Below are positions 15,052 to 23,600 of a stretch of DNA of 32,271 bases, piece after piece (position 1 is the first letter of the stretch; each line of letters starts with the position of its first letter). Source of the DNA: Akkermansiaceae bacterium (GTDB lineage: Bacteria; Verrucomicrobiota; Verrucomicrobiia; Verrucomicrobiales; Akkermansiaceae); contig JAFLSS010000019.1 of the NCBI GenBank assembly GCA_022510805.1, forward strand, positions 1-32,271, in the 5' to 3' direction. The translations under genes were made by a program, and so were the position numbers. A model generated the notes under the pieces. The model was not told where the DNA came from and ran no database searches. It was given only the letters and a program-made list of their open reading frames with translations.

Positions 15052-15550
15052 CCCCGCTGCACCTCAGCGCGTGGGGCTGGCGCTTGGCTCCAACCGGGGG
15101 GACCGCCTCGCGCTGCTGGAGCAAGCGTGCGATGCCCTCAGCGAGCTCTTCGGCTCGCTGAGGCTCTCTCAGGTATATGAGACAGAGCCCGTGGACTGCC
15201 CGGCAGGCAGCCCGCCCTTCCTCAATGCCTGTGTCGAGGTGTACACCACCCTGCCCCCCCTGCAAGTACTGCACGCCTGCCAGCGCATCGAGCAAGAGCT
15301 CGGCCGTGAGCGCAGCGGCGTGTATGGCCAGGCCCGCACCTGCGATATTGACCTCATCTACTACGGCACACAGCAGCTGAGCACCCCGGAGCTCACCCTC
15401 CCCCACCCCCGCGCGCACCTGCGCCGCTTTGTGCTGCAACCCCTCTGCGATATCGACCCCGCGCTCACCCTGCCCGGCCAGGCCAAAAGCGCGGCGCAGC
15501 TGCTGGCCGAACTCCCGGAAAACCCACCTGTTCGCCCTTTTGACCTGTAA
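15029..15550 (+). CDS. folK: 6-hydroxymethyl-7,8-dihydropterin pyrophosphokinase FolK
   Basis: FolK transfers pyrophosphate from ATP to hydroxymethyl-dihydropterin in folate synthesis. Visible: GLALGSNRGDRLALLEQA, YETEPVD, FLNACVEVYT, the magnesium-binding D-x-D in ARTCDIDLIYYG, and PHPRAHLRRFVLQPL. The start is uncertain. The ATG at 15029 overlaps dapB by 23 bases and gives a 173-residue protein with a 14-residue extension. A GTG at 15071 lies 19 bases after dapB and begins directly at the first beta strand. Neither has a Shine-Dalgarno sequence. panB follows after 7 bases. Other folate genes are not present. Confidence 0.9.
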   Translation: MCSASQTNPAAPQRVGLALGSNRGDRLALLEQACDALSELFGSLRLSQVYETEPVDCPAGSPPFLNACVEVYTTLPPLQVLHACQRIEQELGRERSGVYGQARTCDIDLIYYGTQQLSTPELTLPHPRAHLRRFVLQPLCDIDPALTLPGQAKSAAQLLAELPENPPVRPFDL

Positions 15551-15557
15551 TCCTGCG

Positions 15558-16325
15558 ATGACAACCACCAAGATACAGAACATCCTTGCCTGCAAAGGAA
15601 AACGCCCCGTCTCCGAACTCACGGCCTATGATTACCCCACCGCCCGCCTGCTGGACGAAGCGGGGGTGGACATACTGCTGGTCGGCGATTCGCTGGGCAT
15701 GATGATGCTCGGCTTCCCTGACACCACGAGCGTGACGCTCGAACACATGGTGCACCACACCGCCGCCGTGGCGCGTGCCCACCCCCGCGCCCTGCTCGTG
15801 GCAGATATGCCCATCCACACCTACGACACCCCGGAGCAAGCGCTCGCGACGGCGCGCGCCCTCACCGCCGCCGGAGCAGAAGCCGTGAAACTGGAGGGCG
15901 GCGTAGACAAGGCAGAGCACATCCGCACCATCGTGCAAGCGGGCATTCCCCTGCAAGCGCACATCGGCCTGCTGCCGCAGCACATCAAAGAGGACGGCGG
16001 CTACCGCATGCGCGGCAAGACCGCGGCAGAAGCCGCCGCCCTGCTGGCAGATCTGCAAGCCGTCGCAGCAGCCGGCGCCTTCTCCGTCGTCATCGAATGC
16101 ACCCACTCCGCCGTGGCAGCGCAGCTCACCCAAGCCTCCCCCATCCTCACCATCGGCATCGGCGCCGGCCACGGCACCTGCGATGGCGAGGTGCAGGTGT
16201 ATCACGACCTCGTGGGCGGCTTCCCCTGGTTTGTCCCGCGCTTTGCCACCCCCGGCGCCAGCATCGCTGAGAGCATCTCCCAAGCCGCCAGAAACTGGGT
16301 GAGCAGCCTCCGCCTCCCGGAGTAA
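15558..16325 (+). CDS. panB: 3-methyl-2-oxobutanoate hydroxymethyltransferase PanB
   Basis: PanB makes ketopantoate from ketoisovalerate and methylene-tetrahydrofolate, the first pantothenate step. This gives a natural link to folK just upstream. It has 255 residues. Metal and substrate residues fall in the expected blocks: VGDSLGMMMLG (D44), VADMPIHTYDT (D83), VKLEGG (K111, E113), HIGLLPQ and the catalytic glutamate in VVIECTHS (E180). The end GIGAGHGTCDGEVQVYHDLVG is also typical. The in-frame upstream region overlaps folK in another frame and is not coding. A hairpin follows the stop. Confidence 0.95.
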   Translation: MTTTKIQNILACKGKRPVSELTAYDYPTARLLDEAGVDILLVGDSLGMMMLGFPDTTSVTLEHMVHHTAAVARAHPRALLVADMPIHTYDTPEQALATARALTAAGAEAVKLEGGVDKAEHIRTIVQAGIPLQAHIGLLPQHIKEDGGYRMRGKTAAEAAALLADLQAVAAAGAFSVVIECTHSAVAAQLTQASPILTIGIGAGHGTCDGEVQVYHDLVGGFPWFVPRFATPGASIAESISQAARNWVSSLRLPE

Positions 16326-16358
16326 AACACGCCCCGCCCCCGCCTTGGCGCGTTTCTT
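16325..16358 (+). terminator. Probable terminator after panB
   Basis: AAACACGCC (16325-16333) pairs with GGCGCGTTT (16347-16355) with one mismatch. CTTTG follows. Because the arms carry A and T runs it could work in both directions. Confidence 0.5.
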
Positions 16359-16382
16359 TGCCCACGCTGACGAAGTTTCGCC

Positions 16383-16411
16383 TTGGCTCCCGGCGCAGAG
16401 CATGGTAGAAT
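16383..16411 (+). promoter_or_regulatory. trxB promoter, near-leaderless geometry
   Basis: TTGGCT (16383-16388), 17-base spacer, TAGAAT (16406-16411). The ATG at 16422 is ten bases further on. The string GGTAGAAT is the same as upstream of dapA. Confidence 0.6.
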
Positions 16412-16421
16412 GCCGGATAGC

Positions 16422-17351
16422 ATGGACGAGAAACTCATCATCATCGGCACCGGCCCTGCAGGCTACACAGCCGCCATCTACGCAGCGCGCGCGGACTTGG
16501 CCCCCCTTGTATTCGTGGGCAGCCAGCTTGGCGGCCAACTGACCACTACCACCGAGATCGAAAACTTCCCCGGCTTTCCCTCGGGCATCGACGGCCCGGA
16601 GCTCATGTTCAACATGAGCCAACAGGCAGAAAAGTTCGGCGCGCGCTACGCGTATGAAGAGGTCATCTCTGTCACACGTGAGGAATGCAGCGGCCTCTTC
16701 GTGGTCACCACCAACCAGGCCGCCTACAAAGCGCAGGCCGTCATCGTGGCCACAGGCGCCACGGCACGCTACCTCGGCCTGCCGGGAGAGAAAGAGCTCA
16801 TCGGCCACGGCCTCACCGCCTGCGCCACCTGCGATGGCGCGTTCTACCGCGATGTGCCGGTGTGCGTGGTGGGCGGGGGCGACAGCGCATGCGAGGAGGC
16901 GCACTTCCTCACCCGCTTTGCCAGCAAGGTGTACCTGCTGCACCGCCGCGACACCCTGCGCGCCAGCAAAGCCATGCAGCAGCGCGTGCTCAACCACGAG
17001 AAGATCGAAGTGCTCTGGAACACCACCATCGCCGCCTATGAGCGCGATGACAAGGGCGAGCTCTGCGGGGTCATGCTGAGCGACACGCAGACCGGCGAGC
17101 AGCGCCCGCTGGATGTCAAGTGCGTCTTCATGGCCATCGGGCACCAGCCGAACAGCAAGATCGTCTCCTCCCTGGTGGACACTGACCCCGCCGGCTTCAT
17201 CATCCGCACCGGTGGCGGCACCTCCACCAAGACTCCCGGGCTCTTCGCCGCGGGAGATGTGGCAGACCCCACCTACCGCCAAGCCATCTCCGCCGCCGGC
17301 ATGGGCTGCTGGGCAGCCCTTGAGGCGGAGCGCTACCTCCTCACTCTCTGA
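16422..17351 (+). CDS. trxB: Thioredoxin-disulfide reductase TrxB
   Basis: A 309-residue FAD/NADPH enzyme that reduces thioredoxin. The FAD-binding GTGPAG is at 9-14 and the redox-active pair is CATC (C134, C137; E. coli 135/138). The NADPH domain shows GGGDSACEEA and LHRRDTLRAS, and the second FAD motif is FAAGDVADPTYRQAISAAG. Basic residues in HRRDTLR support NADPH rather than NADH use. It has its own promoter after the panB hairpin, and the Sel1 lipoprotein gene lies 21 bases downstream, likely cotranscribed. Confidence 0.96.
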   Translation: MDEKLIIIGTGPAGYTAAIYAARADLAPLVFVGSQLGGQLTTTTEIENFPGFPSGIDGPELMFNMSQQAEKFGARYAYEEVISVTREECSGLFVVTTNQAAYKAQAVIVATGATARYLGLPGEKELIGHGLTACATCDGAFYRDVPVCVVGGGDSACEEAHFLTRFASKVYLLHRRDTLRASKAMQQRVLNHEKIEVLWNTTIAAYERDDKGELCGVMLSDTQTGEQRPLDVKCVFMAIGHQPNSKIVSSLVDTDPAGFIIRTGGGTSTKTPGLFAAGDVADPTYRQAISAAGMGCWAALEAERYLLTL

Positions 17352-17372
17352 TTCTCACCCCCTCCTCCTGAT

Positions 17373-18011
17373 ATGAAAAAAACTCTGCTTTTTCTTCCCC
17401 TAGTAGCTTTGGCGCTCACCGCGTGCACCAATGACCCCACCCTCAACCGCAAATACAACAAAGCCGCCGCGCTTTACAGCGCCCAGCAGTACAGCAAGGC
17501 CATCCCCCTGCTGCAAAAATCAGCCGCAGCGGGCAACCCCCGGGCGCAGCTGCTGCTGGCCAAGTGCTACGACTTCGGCCAGGGGGTCCCGCAGAACATG
17601 AAAACAGCAGTCAAGTGGTACACCGCCTCGGCAAACGCCGGCAATGCCAACGCGCAAAACAACCTCGGCCTCTGCTACTTGGATGGCGCCGGCGTGCCGG
17701 TGAACGAGGAGCGGGCATATAGGCTCTTCCAGCAAGCCGCTGCGCAAAATGACGCCCCGGCTCTCAACAACCTCGCGCTCTGCTACCTGAATGCCCAAGG
17801 CACCGCCGAGGACAAGGAGCTCGCGGCGCAGAATTTCCGCCGCGCAGCCGCCCTGGGCAATGCCGATGGGCAATACAACCTCGGCCGCTGTTACTACCAC
17901 GGCTCCGGGGTGCCCCAGGATCTGGATGCCGCGCGCACGTGGATCTCCAAAGCGGCCGCGCAGGGCCACCAAAACGCCCGCGAGTTCATGCAGGAAAACT
18001 CCTGGAATTGA
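17373..18011 (+). CDS. Sel1-repeat lipoprotein
   Basis: 212 residues with a lipoprotein signal peptide (MKKTLLFLPLVALALTAC, lipidated cysteine about C18). About four Sel1-like TPR repeats follow between residues 50 and 200. The recurring elements are A-x-x-x-L-(G/A)-x-C-Y and G-x-G-V-P, for example NNLGLCYLDGAGV and YNLGRCYYHGSGVPQD. Such proteins are scaffolds for protein-protein contacts in the envelope; no partner is evident. One repeat (about 125-160) has a shortened linker (LNAQGTAEDKEL). It follows trxB closely with no promoter of its own visible. Confidence 0.9.
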   Translation: MKKTLLFLPLVALALTACTNDPTLNRKYNKAAALYSAQQYSKAIPLLQKSAAAGNPRAQLLLAKCYDFGQGVPQNMKTAVKWYTASANAGNANAQNNLGLCYLDGAGVPVNEERAYRLFQQAAAQNDAPALNNLALCYLNAQGTAEDKELAAQNFRRAAALGNADGQYNLGRCYYHGSGVPQDLDAARTWISKAAAQGHQNAREFMQENSWN

Positions 18012-18047
18012 GCCGCGCGCACTCGCTCCGCTCTTCATCTTCCACAG

Positions 18048-18078
18048 AGGCTGGCCGCCGCGCGGTCAGCCTCTTGTG
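18048..18078 (+). terminator. Hairpin after the Sel1 lipoprotein gene
   Basis: GAGGCTGGCC (18048-18057) pairs over ten positions, including one G-U, with GGTCAGCCTC (18065-18074). Only a short TTGTG follows, so termination may be partial. Confidence 0.55.
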
Positions 18079-18105
18079 CTGTCCACCCGGCGCGCCGCCG
18101 CCCTC

Positions 18106-18675
18106 TCAGCACAGCGCATTCACCCCCAGCGCCACCAGCACCGCACCCGCAAGAGTTTGCAGCAAACGCTCCGGCAAGCGGTGCAGCAGCGCAGACAAAT
18201 AAAAAAAGCTCAGCGCGGCCGCAAAGGTGGTGGCGCCGATGACACACACCGCCGCCGCAAGCTGCGCGGCGCTCAGCTGCTCGCCGATGACATGCCCCAG
18301 CGCCATGCAAATCCCCACAACAAAGGCATCCATACTCGTGGCCAGCCCCACCAGCGCCAAGCCGGCCACCCCAAGCGGGCTCATGCTCTGCTCCTCCTCC
18401 TTGCCCCACCAGGCCTTGTAGATGACACTCCCCCCCAGCGCCACAAACACACCAAACACCAACCACTGCCCCCACGCCTGCACAGCCGCGCGCAAGCCCA
18501 AGCCCCCCATATAGCCCAGCAGCGGCATCCCCGCCTGAAACACGCCCACCGTGGCAGCCAGCAGCAGCGCCGACACCCGCCGGCGCTCGCGCAGCGCCAA
18601 CCCGTAGGCAAAGGCATAGGTGGCGGCATCCAGCGCCAGCGCCAATGAGATCAACACTAGCTCCCCCACATTCAT
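18106..18675 (-). CDS. mntP: MntP-family manganese efflux pump
   Basis: A 189-residue protein of six hydrophobic helices with the internally repeated MntP pattern. The first half has ALALDAATYAFAYGL and FQAGMPLLGYMGG; the second has ATSMDAFVVGI. The key aspartates of both repeats are kept, though the usual first-repeat MDAF reads LDAA here. Members I know export Mn2+ and protect against manganese excess; I see no Mn riboswitch (yybP-ykoY type) in front. It is the third gene after nrdR and an unknown protein. Its ATG follows the stop of that unknown gene by 3 bases, so it depends on that operon. Confidence 0.88.
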   Translation of the reverse strand: MNVGELVLISLALALDAATYAFAYGLALRERRRVSALLLAATVGVFQAGMPLLGYMGGLGLRAAVQAWGQWLVFGVFVALGGSVIYKAWWGKEEEQSMSPLGVAGLALVGLATSMDAFVVGICMALGHVIGEQLSAAQLAAAVCVIGATTFAAALSFFYLSALLHRLPERLLQTLAGAVLVALGVNALC

Positions 18676-18678
18676 GAC

Positions 18679-19191
18679 TCAAGCAGCCTGTGCAGCCAAG
18701 AATGACTCCAGCTCCTGCAGCATCTTCCGCTGCGCCGGGCACGCGCGCCGGCGGCTCCCCAGCAACAAGCTGCAGCGGTGAGCGCCCGAAAAGCGGTAGG
18801 CAGTCAGCCCCATGCGGCGCAGCGCCTCCATGCGCTCCCGCAGTTTCGCGTAGAAAAAGAGCGGCAAGGGCGACTCGCCGGCCAGGGCGTCCAGCTCGAT
18901 GTCCACCGGCGGCATCTGCTCATGCAAATGCTCCGCAATGAGCGGCAACCCCAGCGCGCGCAACACGCTGCGCAAACGCCCGAAGAGGTATTCGAGCGGC
19001 AGCGCCTTGAGCTGGCACTTCTCCTCAAGATACAGCAGCACCCCCTCCGCCAACTCGCGGCGGAAAGGCAGGCTCACCCCCGCCTCATGCGCGGCTTCCT
19101 GCAGCACATCCTCAATCCATTGCAGATCATAATCCGCAACTATGCACTGCCCCGATTGCAAAAATGGCCGACTGTACTCCGAAGCGATCAT
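18679..19191 (-). CDS. Unknown protein coupled to nrdR
   Basis: 170 residues, no family I can name, no signal peptide or membrane helix. It is helical and charged, with a conserved-looking centre (YLFGRLRSVLRALGLPLIAEHLH, about 64-86). The C-terminal half is basic, around FSGAHRCSLLLGSRRRACPAQRK. Its ATG overlaps the nrdR stop (ATGA) and mntP follows after 3 bases, so it is translated as part of one operon. The position suggests a role with ribonucleotide reductase control or metal supply; that is inference from context only. Confidence 0.8.
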   Translation of the reverse strand: MIASEYSRPFLQSGQCIVADYDLQWIEDVLQEAAHEAGVSLPFRRELAEGVLLYLEEKCQLKALPLEYLFGRLRSVLRALGLPLIAEHLHEQMPPVDIELDALAGESPLPLFFYAKLRERMEALRRMGLTAYRFSGAHRCSLLLGSRRRACPAQRKMLQELESFLAAQAA

Positions 19192-19679
19192 CCCAATGAG
19201 AGTTTGCGTTGCAGTGAGTCATTCGCCACGCGGCTCTCCATGCGGCGGACAAGCTCGATAAATTCATCCACATTCTGAAACTGGCGGTACACCGACACAT
19301 AGCGGATATAGGCCACGGGGTCGATGGTCTGCAGCTTTTCGATCACCTTCATGCCGATCACGCTCGAGGGCACCTCGCGCTGGTGGTCGCGGTGCAGATC
19401 TGCCACGATCTCATCTGCCGCGGCATCCAGGCGATCCATGCTCACCGGGCGCTTCTCACAGGCCTTGATCATGCCGCGCAAGATCTTCTCCCGGTTGAGC
19501 GCCTCGTGCAGGTTGTCCCGCTTCACCACGCGCAGCTCCGTGCGCTCCATCTGCTCATAGGTCGTGTAGCGGTAGCCGCAGCGCAGGCACTCCCTGCGGC
19601 GGCGGATGCAGGAGCCATCCTTCGACGTGCGCGAGTCGATGACTTTGTCCTCCATGTATCCGCATTGTATGCATCTCAT
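19188..19679 (-). CDS. nrdR: Transcriptional repressor NrdR
   Basis: NrdR senses ATP/dATP through an ATP-cone and represses ribonucleotide reductase genes. 163 residues. The N-terminal zinc ribbon has MRCIQCGYMEDKVIDSR (C3, C6) and CLRCGYRYTTYE (C31, C34). The ATP-cone is at about 49-139, starting VVKRDNLHEALNREKI. The open frame begins six codons earlier, but ATG 19679 is the family start and fits the promoter. No nrd structural gene is in the window. Unusually, it is followed by an unknown protein and a manganese exporter in the same operon. I do not see a clear NrdR box pair upstream. Confidence 0.96.
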   Translation of the reverse strand: MRCIQCGYMEDKVIDSRTSKDGSCIRRRRECLRCGYRYTTYEQMERTELRVVKRDNLHEALNREKILRGMIKACEKRPVSMDRLDAAADEIVADLHRDHQREVPSSVIGMKVIEKLQTIDPVAYIRYVSVYRQFQNVDEFIELVRRMESRVANDSLQRKLSLG

Positions 19680-19685
19680 GCTTCC

Positions 19686-19713
19686 ATGGTAACACAAGGT
19701 GTGGTAGTGTCAA
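19686..19713 (-). promoter_or_regulatory. nrdR operon promoter, leaderless geometry
   Basis: On the minus strand: TTGACA (19708-19713, perfect -35), 16-base spacer, TACCAT (19686-19691). Six bases separate it from the nrdR ATG. Confidence 0.6.
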
Positions 19714-19847
19714 GCAAATTTCGGTACTATACACGGGGGCTGACGCATTTGAGCACTGCAAAACGGCCATGCCCGCAGGCGGGGTCTGCCTATCTTCTTG
19801 TTCGCCGCTCTCAGGGGGTACTACACGCAGAAAGTGCGGCGGGCGGC

Positions 19848-20666
19848 TCAGCGCGGGCGCACGCCGCATTTCTGCACCACTTCTTCGTAACTGTGGGCGC
19901 GCATGAGCATGGAGGAGAGCCACGAGTCAAACACCGGCAGCTGCAGCACACGCGCCATGCGCTCCGGGCGGGTGATGCGCGTGAAGATGGGGTGGTGCAG
20001 CTTGCTGAGCGGCACACTCCGCTCGCCGTATCCGCCGGGGCGGTTGCTCGACCAGTAGCGCAGCCGGGTCTCGCCGTCTTTCTGCTCAAGCCCCAGGAAA
20101 ACAACTAGGTGCCCGCGCTCGCGCGCGCCGATCTCGGGCGTGTGGAAAAACTTGAGAAAATCACCCGGCTGAGCCGCTTCAGGCGAGGAGAAGTTCACCC
20201 CAGCCCCCACATCATGCACCCACTTGGCCAGGCCGGGGCCGTTGGCATTCACCCGCCCCCAGGAGAGGTAGCCATCCGGGTGATCCACCTCCACGCGCAA
20301 GTTCTCCCACACGCGGGGGGAGAGCGCCTGCTGCGGGTGCACCGCCTGCCATTTCTCCAAGGCGAGCAGCAGCACCTCATAACACGCCGCAGAGCAGAAC
20401 GTGGGCGCCGCCTCCAGGGGGGATACCACCAGCTTCTTCTCATCCGCACACCACACCACCCCCCGCTCAGCCAGCCGCACCTCCGCCGCGCGGTCACCGG
20501 CGTAGCCGCCACCGCTCGGCATGCTCCGCACCGCCTCCACCACGCGGGCAGAGAATGGCGCATCCTGCGGCAGCGAGACGCAGCTGCTCAACAGCCCCGC
20601 CGCCGCACAGGCCCAGGCCACACTGAGGCGCTCAAGCCTCGCTACTGTCTTCTTCCAAGCGCGCAT
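19848..20666 (-). CDS. Lipoprotein with a probable papain-like (NlpC/P60-type) fold
   Basis: 272 residues from the ATG at 20666. The signal peptide ends in GLLSSC, a lipobox with C29. The body shows an arrangement like NlpC/P60 and CHAP peptidases. A cysteine pair is followed by a helix (TFCSAACYEVLLLALEKW; C91 or C95). AQPGDFLKFF resembles the common PGD-hydrophobic strand, and RGHLVVFLG carries a histidine (H186). SSNRPGGYGE could supply the third polar residue. This would make it a cell-wall amidase or peptidase; the family call is by pattern and could be wrong. The start overlaps the end of the RND pump gene by 35 bases, and in-frame ATGs up to 20693 are alternatives. It closes the efflux operon. 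Confidence 0.7.
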   Translation of the reverse strand: MRAWKKTVARLERLSVAWACAAAGLLSSCVSLPQDAPFSARVVEAVRSMPSGGGYAGDRAAEVRLAERGVVWCADEKKLVVSPLEAAPTFCSAACYEVLLLALEKWQAVHPQQALSPRVWENLRVEVDHPDGYLSWGRVNANGPGLAKWVHDVGAGVNFSSPEAAQPGDFLKFFHTPEIGARERGHLVVFLGLEQKDGETRLRYWSSNRPGGYGERSVPLSKLHHPIFTRITRPERMARVLQLPVFDSWLSSMLMRAHSYEEVVQKCGVRPR

Positions 20667-23600
20667 AAGCATAGACTTCATCAGGGTCATCACCGCGCTG
20701 CGGCTTCTTCACCTTGCTGCGGAACAAGCGCATGATGAAGACAAAGGAGCACGGCACAAAGAACACACCCACCGCCGTGGCGATGCTCATGCCCACCACC
20801 ACCACCACACCGATGGCATTGCGCGCCAGCGCCCCCGAGCCCTCTGCCGTGAGCAGCGGCACACAGCCCAAGATGAACGCAAACGAGGTCATGAGAATCG
20901 GCCGCAAACGCAGGCGAGCCGCTGTCACCGCCGCCTCCAGCAGGGGCAAGCCACGCTCCATCTGCAGCACGGCGTACTCGATGATGAGGATGGCATTCTT
21001 GGCCGCCAGCCCCACCAGCATCACCAGGCCGATCTGGGCATACAGATTCAGATCCAGCCCAAACATCCAAAGCCCCACAAAGGCGCCCAGCACAGCCACC
21101 GGCACCGACATGAAGATCGCCAGCGGCAGGGTCCACTTCTCATACAAAGCCGCCATGATCAGGAACGCAAACACGCCTGAGAGCACAAAGATGGAGCCCA
21201 GGCCCAGGCCATCCTGCACCTTCTTCTCCTGGAAGCTCATGTCGATGTAATCCATGGCGAACTTCGTGGTGTCCATGGAGGCGCGGAAAGCCGTCTCCAC
21301 AGCCTCCATGGCCTGAGCGGTGGAGTAGCCCTCCGCCGGGGTCACGTTGATGCGCGCGGCATTGTAGTTGTTCATATGGAACACGAACTCCGTGTCGGCG
21401 ATGTCTTTCACCGACACCAGCGTGCTGAGGGGCACAGACTCGCCGGCGCTGTTGCGCACGTAGAAATTGGCGATCTGGTCCGTGTTCACACGGCTGGCGC
21501 CGGCAGCCTGCAAATACACCTGCCACTGCTGGCCGAACTTGGTGAAGTAATTCACGAATTGAGAGCCGTTGAAGCACTGCAGCAGCGCATTGGCCACAGA
21601 GTAGTCCACCCCCTGCGCCAAGCATTTGTCCTTATCCATGGTCAGCCCCTTTTGCGGCACCTGCGGCAGCATCATGTCCGAAGCAGAGGCAATGGCCGGC
21701 TGCTCCGCCAGCGCGGCCTCAAAAAGCTTGACCTGCTCATAGAGAGCCGCCACACCCTGGCCCTCAATATCCTCCAGCACCACCGTCACGCCATTGCCGG
21801 TGCCCACGCCGGGGATCGCCGGCGGGCTCACCACAAATGTGGCACCATCCACCGGGGTGGTGGCGAGCGCGGCATCCAGCCGGCGCTGCACATCTGCCGC
21901 CGTGGGGCGCTTGCCATTGGCCATCACGGGGCGCTCATTGTAGTCCTTGAGCTTCACAAAATAGGTCATGGCATTGGTGGTCTGCACGCTGATGATGATA
22001 TTCATGCCGATGATGGACACCACCGAATCCACCGCCGGATCACTCAGCAGCGCCTCCTCCACAGGCACCGTCTGCTCCGTGAGGCGCTGCAGGGACACAC
22101 CGGGTTTCAGGATGGCGCCGCAGAGCAGGAAGCCCTGATCCTCATCCGGCAAGAACCCGCCGGGCACCTGCTTGGCCACCGGGATGATGCACAAGCCCAG
22201 CCCCACCAGCGCCGGCAGGGAGATGTAGAGGTGCCGGCACATCAGCCCACACACTTTGGCAAAGCCGGCAGCCAGGTACTCATACCCCCGGTTAAAGGCG
22301 TTGTACAGGGGCGTGAGCAGTGATTTCTCTTCCGATTTGGGCTTGAGCAGCAGCGCTGAGAGCGCCGGCGAGAGGGTGAGCGCGTTGAAGGCCGATATCA
22401 GCATGGAGACGGCGATGGTGACGGCAAATTGCTGAAAGAGCGTGCCCGTGATCCCCGGCAGCAGCACCGAGGGCAAGAACACCGCCGCCAGCACGAGGGC
22501 GATGGCCACCACCGGCCCGCTCACCTCTTTCATGGCGGCAAAGGTCGCCTGGCGCGGGTTCATGCCACTCTCCAGATGCGCCTCCACCGCCTCCACCACT
22601 ACGATGGCATCATCCACCACCAGGCCGATGGCCAGCACCATGCCCAGCAGGCAGATCGTATTGAGCGAGAAGCCCAGCATGGGGAAGAAGCAGAACGTCG
22701 TGACCAGCGACACCGGCACCGCTATCAGCGGGATGAGCGTGGCGCGCCAGCCCTGCAGGAACACAAACACCACCAGCGCCACAAGCAGCAGCGCCTCAAA
22801 AAGCGTCTGCTTAATCTCGCTGATGGAGTCGCGCACGGAGGTAGTGGTATCCAGCGCCACAAAGCCGCGCATACCCTCAGGCATCACCTTCTCCTTCTCG
22901 GCAAGCAGCTTCTTGAGCGCATCCACGGTCTCGATGGCATTGGCATTGGCCGATTGGTAGATGGCGATGGCTGAGCCGGGCTGGCCATTGATGCGCCCCG
23001 CCAGCGAGTAGCTTTGTGAGCCGAGCTCAATCTTGGCAATATCACGCAGGTGCACCGACTGCGGCCCTTGCTGGCGCACGATGATGCCGCCGAATTCCTC
23101 GATGGAGCTCATGCGCCCTTGGTTGCGGATGGTGTAGGTGAACTCCTGCCCGTCAGGCATGGGCTCAGCCCCCACAGCGCCGCCGGGGTTGATGGTGTTC
23201 TGCGAGTTCACCGCGCTGTAAACATCTTGCACCGAGATCCCCTTCTGCGCCATCTTCTCCGTATCCAGCCAGATGCGCACCGCGTAGCGCCCGCCGAACA
23301 CCATCACATCCCCCACGCCCTTGATGCGCTTGATGGGGTCCACCAGGTTGATGTAGGCATACCCCGTCAGGTCAATCGGGTCAAAAAAGCCCTGCGGCGA
23401 ATCCAGCGCATACATGACCAGCGGCAACCCGGAGGATTGCTTGATGGTGACCCCCATCTGCGACACCATGCTGGGCAGCTGCGAGGTGGCCTGACTGTAG
23501 CGCATATACGTCAACTGCTGATCCGTATTGGCGCTGGTGCCGGGCTCAAACACCACATTGATGCTGCACGTGCCGTTGTTGGACGAGGTGGAGTTCATGT

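Noticed and set aside
15465..17282. Open minus-strand frame of about 605 codons
   Set aside because: Antisense to panB and trxB. Its Gly/Ala/His-rich content is the mirror of GC-biased codons; no motifs, promoter or start context.
18676..18700. Manganese riboswitch before mntP
   Set aside because: mntP follows the upstream stop by 3 bases, leaving no room for a yybP-ykoY-type leader.
19740..19790. Terminator for the papain-like lipoprotein gene
   Set aside because: A short GC-rich hairpin (CCCGC/GCGGG) with a T-run some bases away exists, but spacing is poor and it is not convincing.
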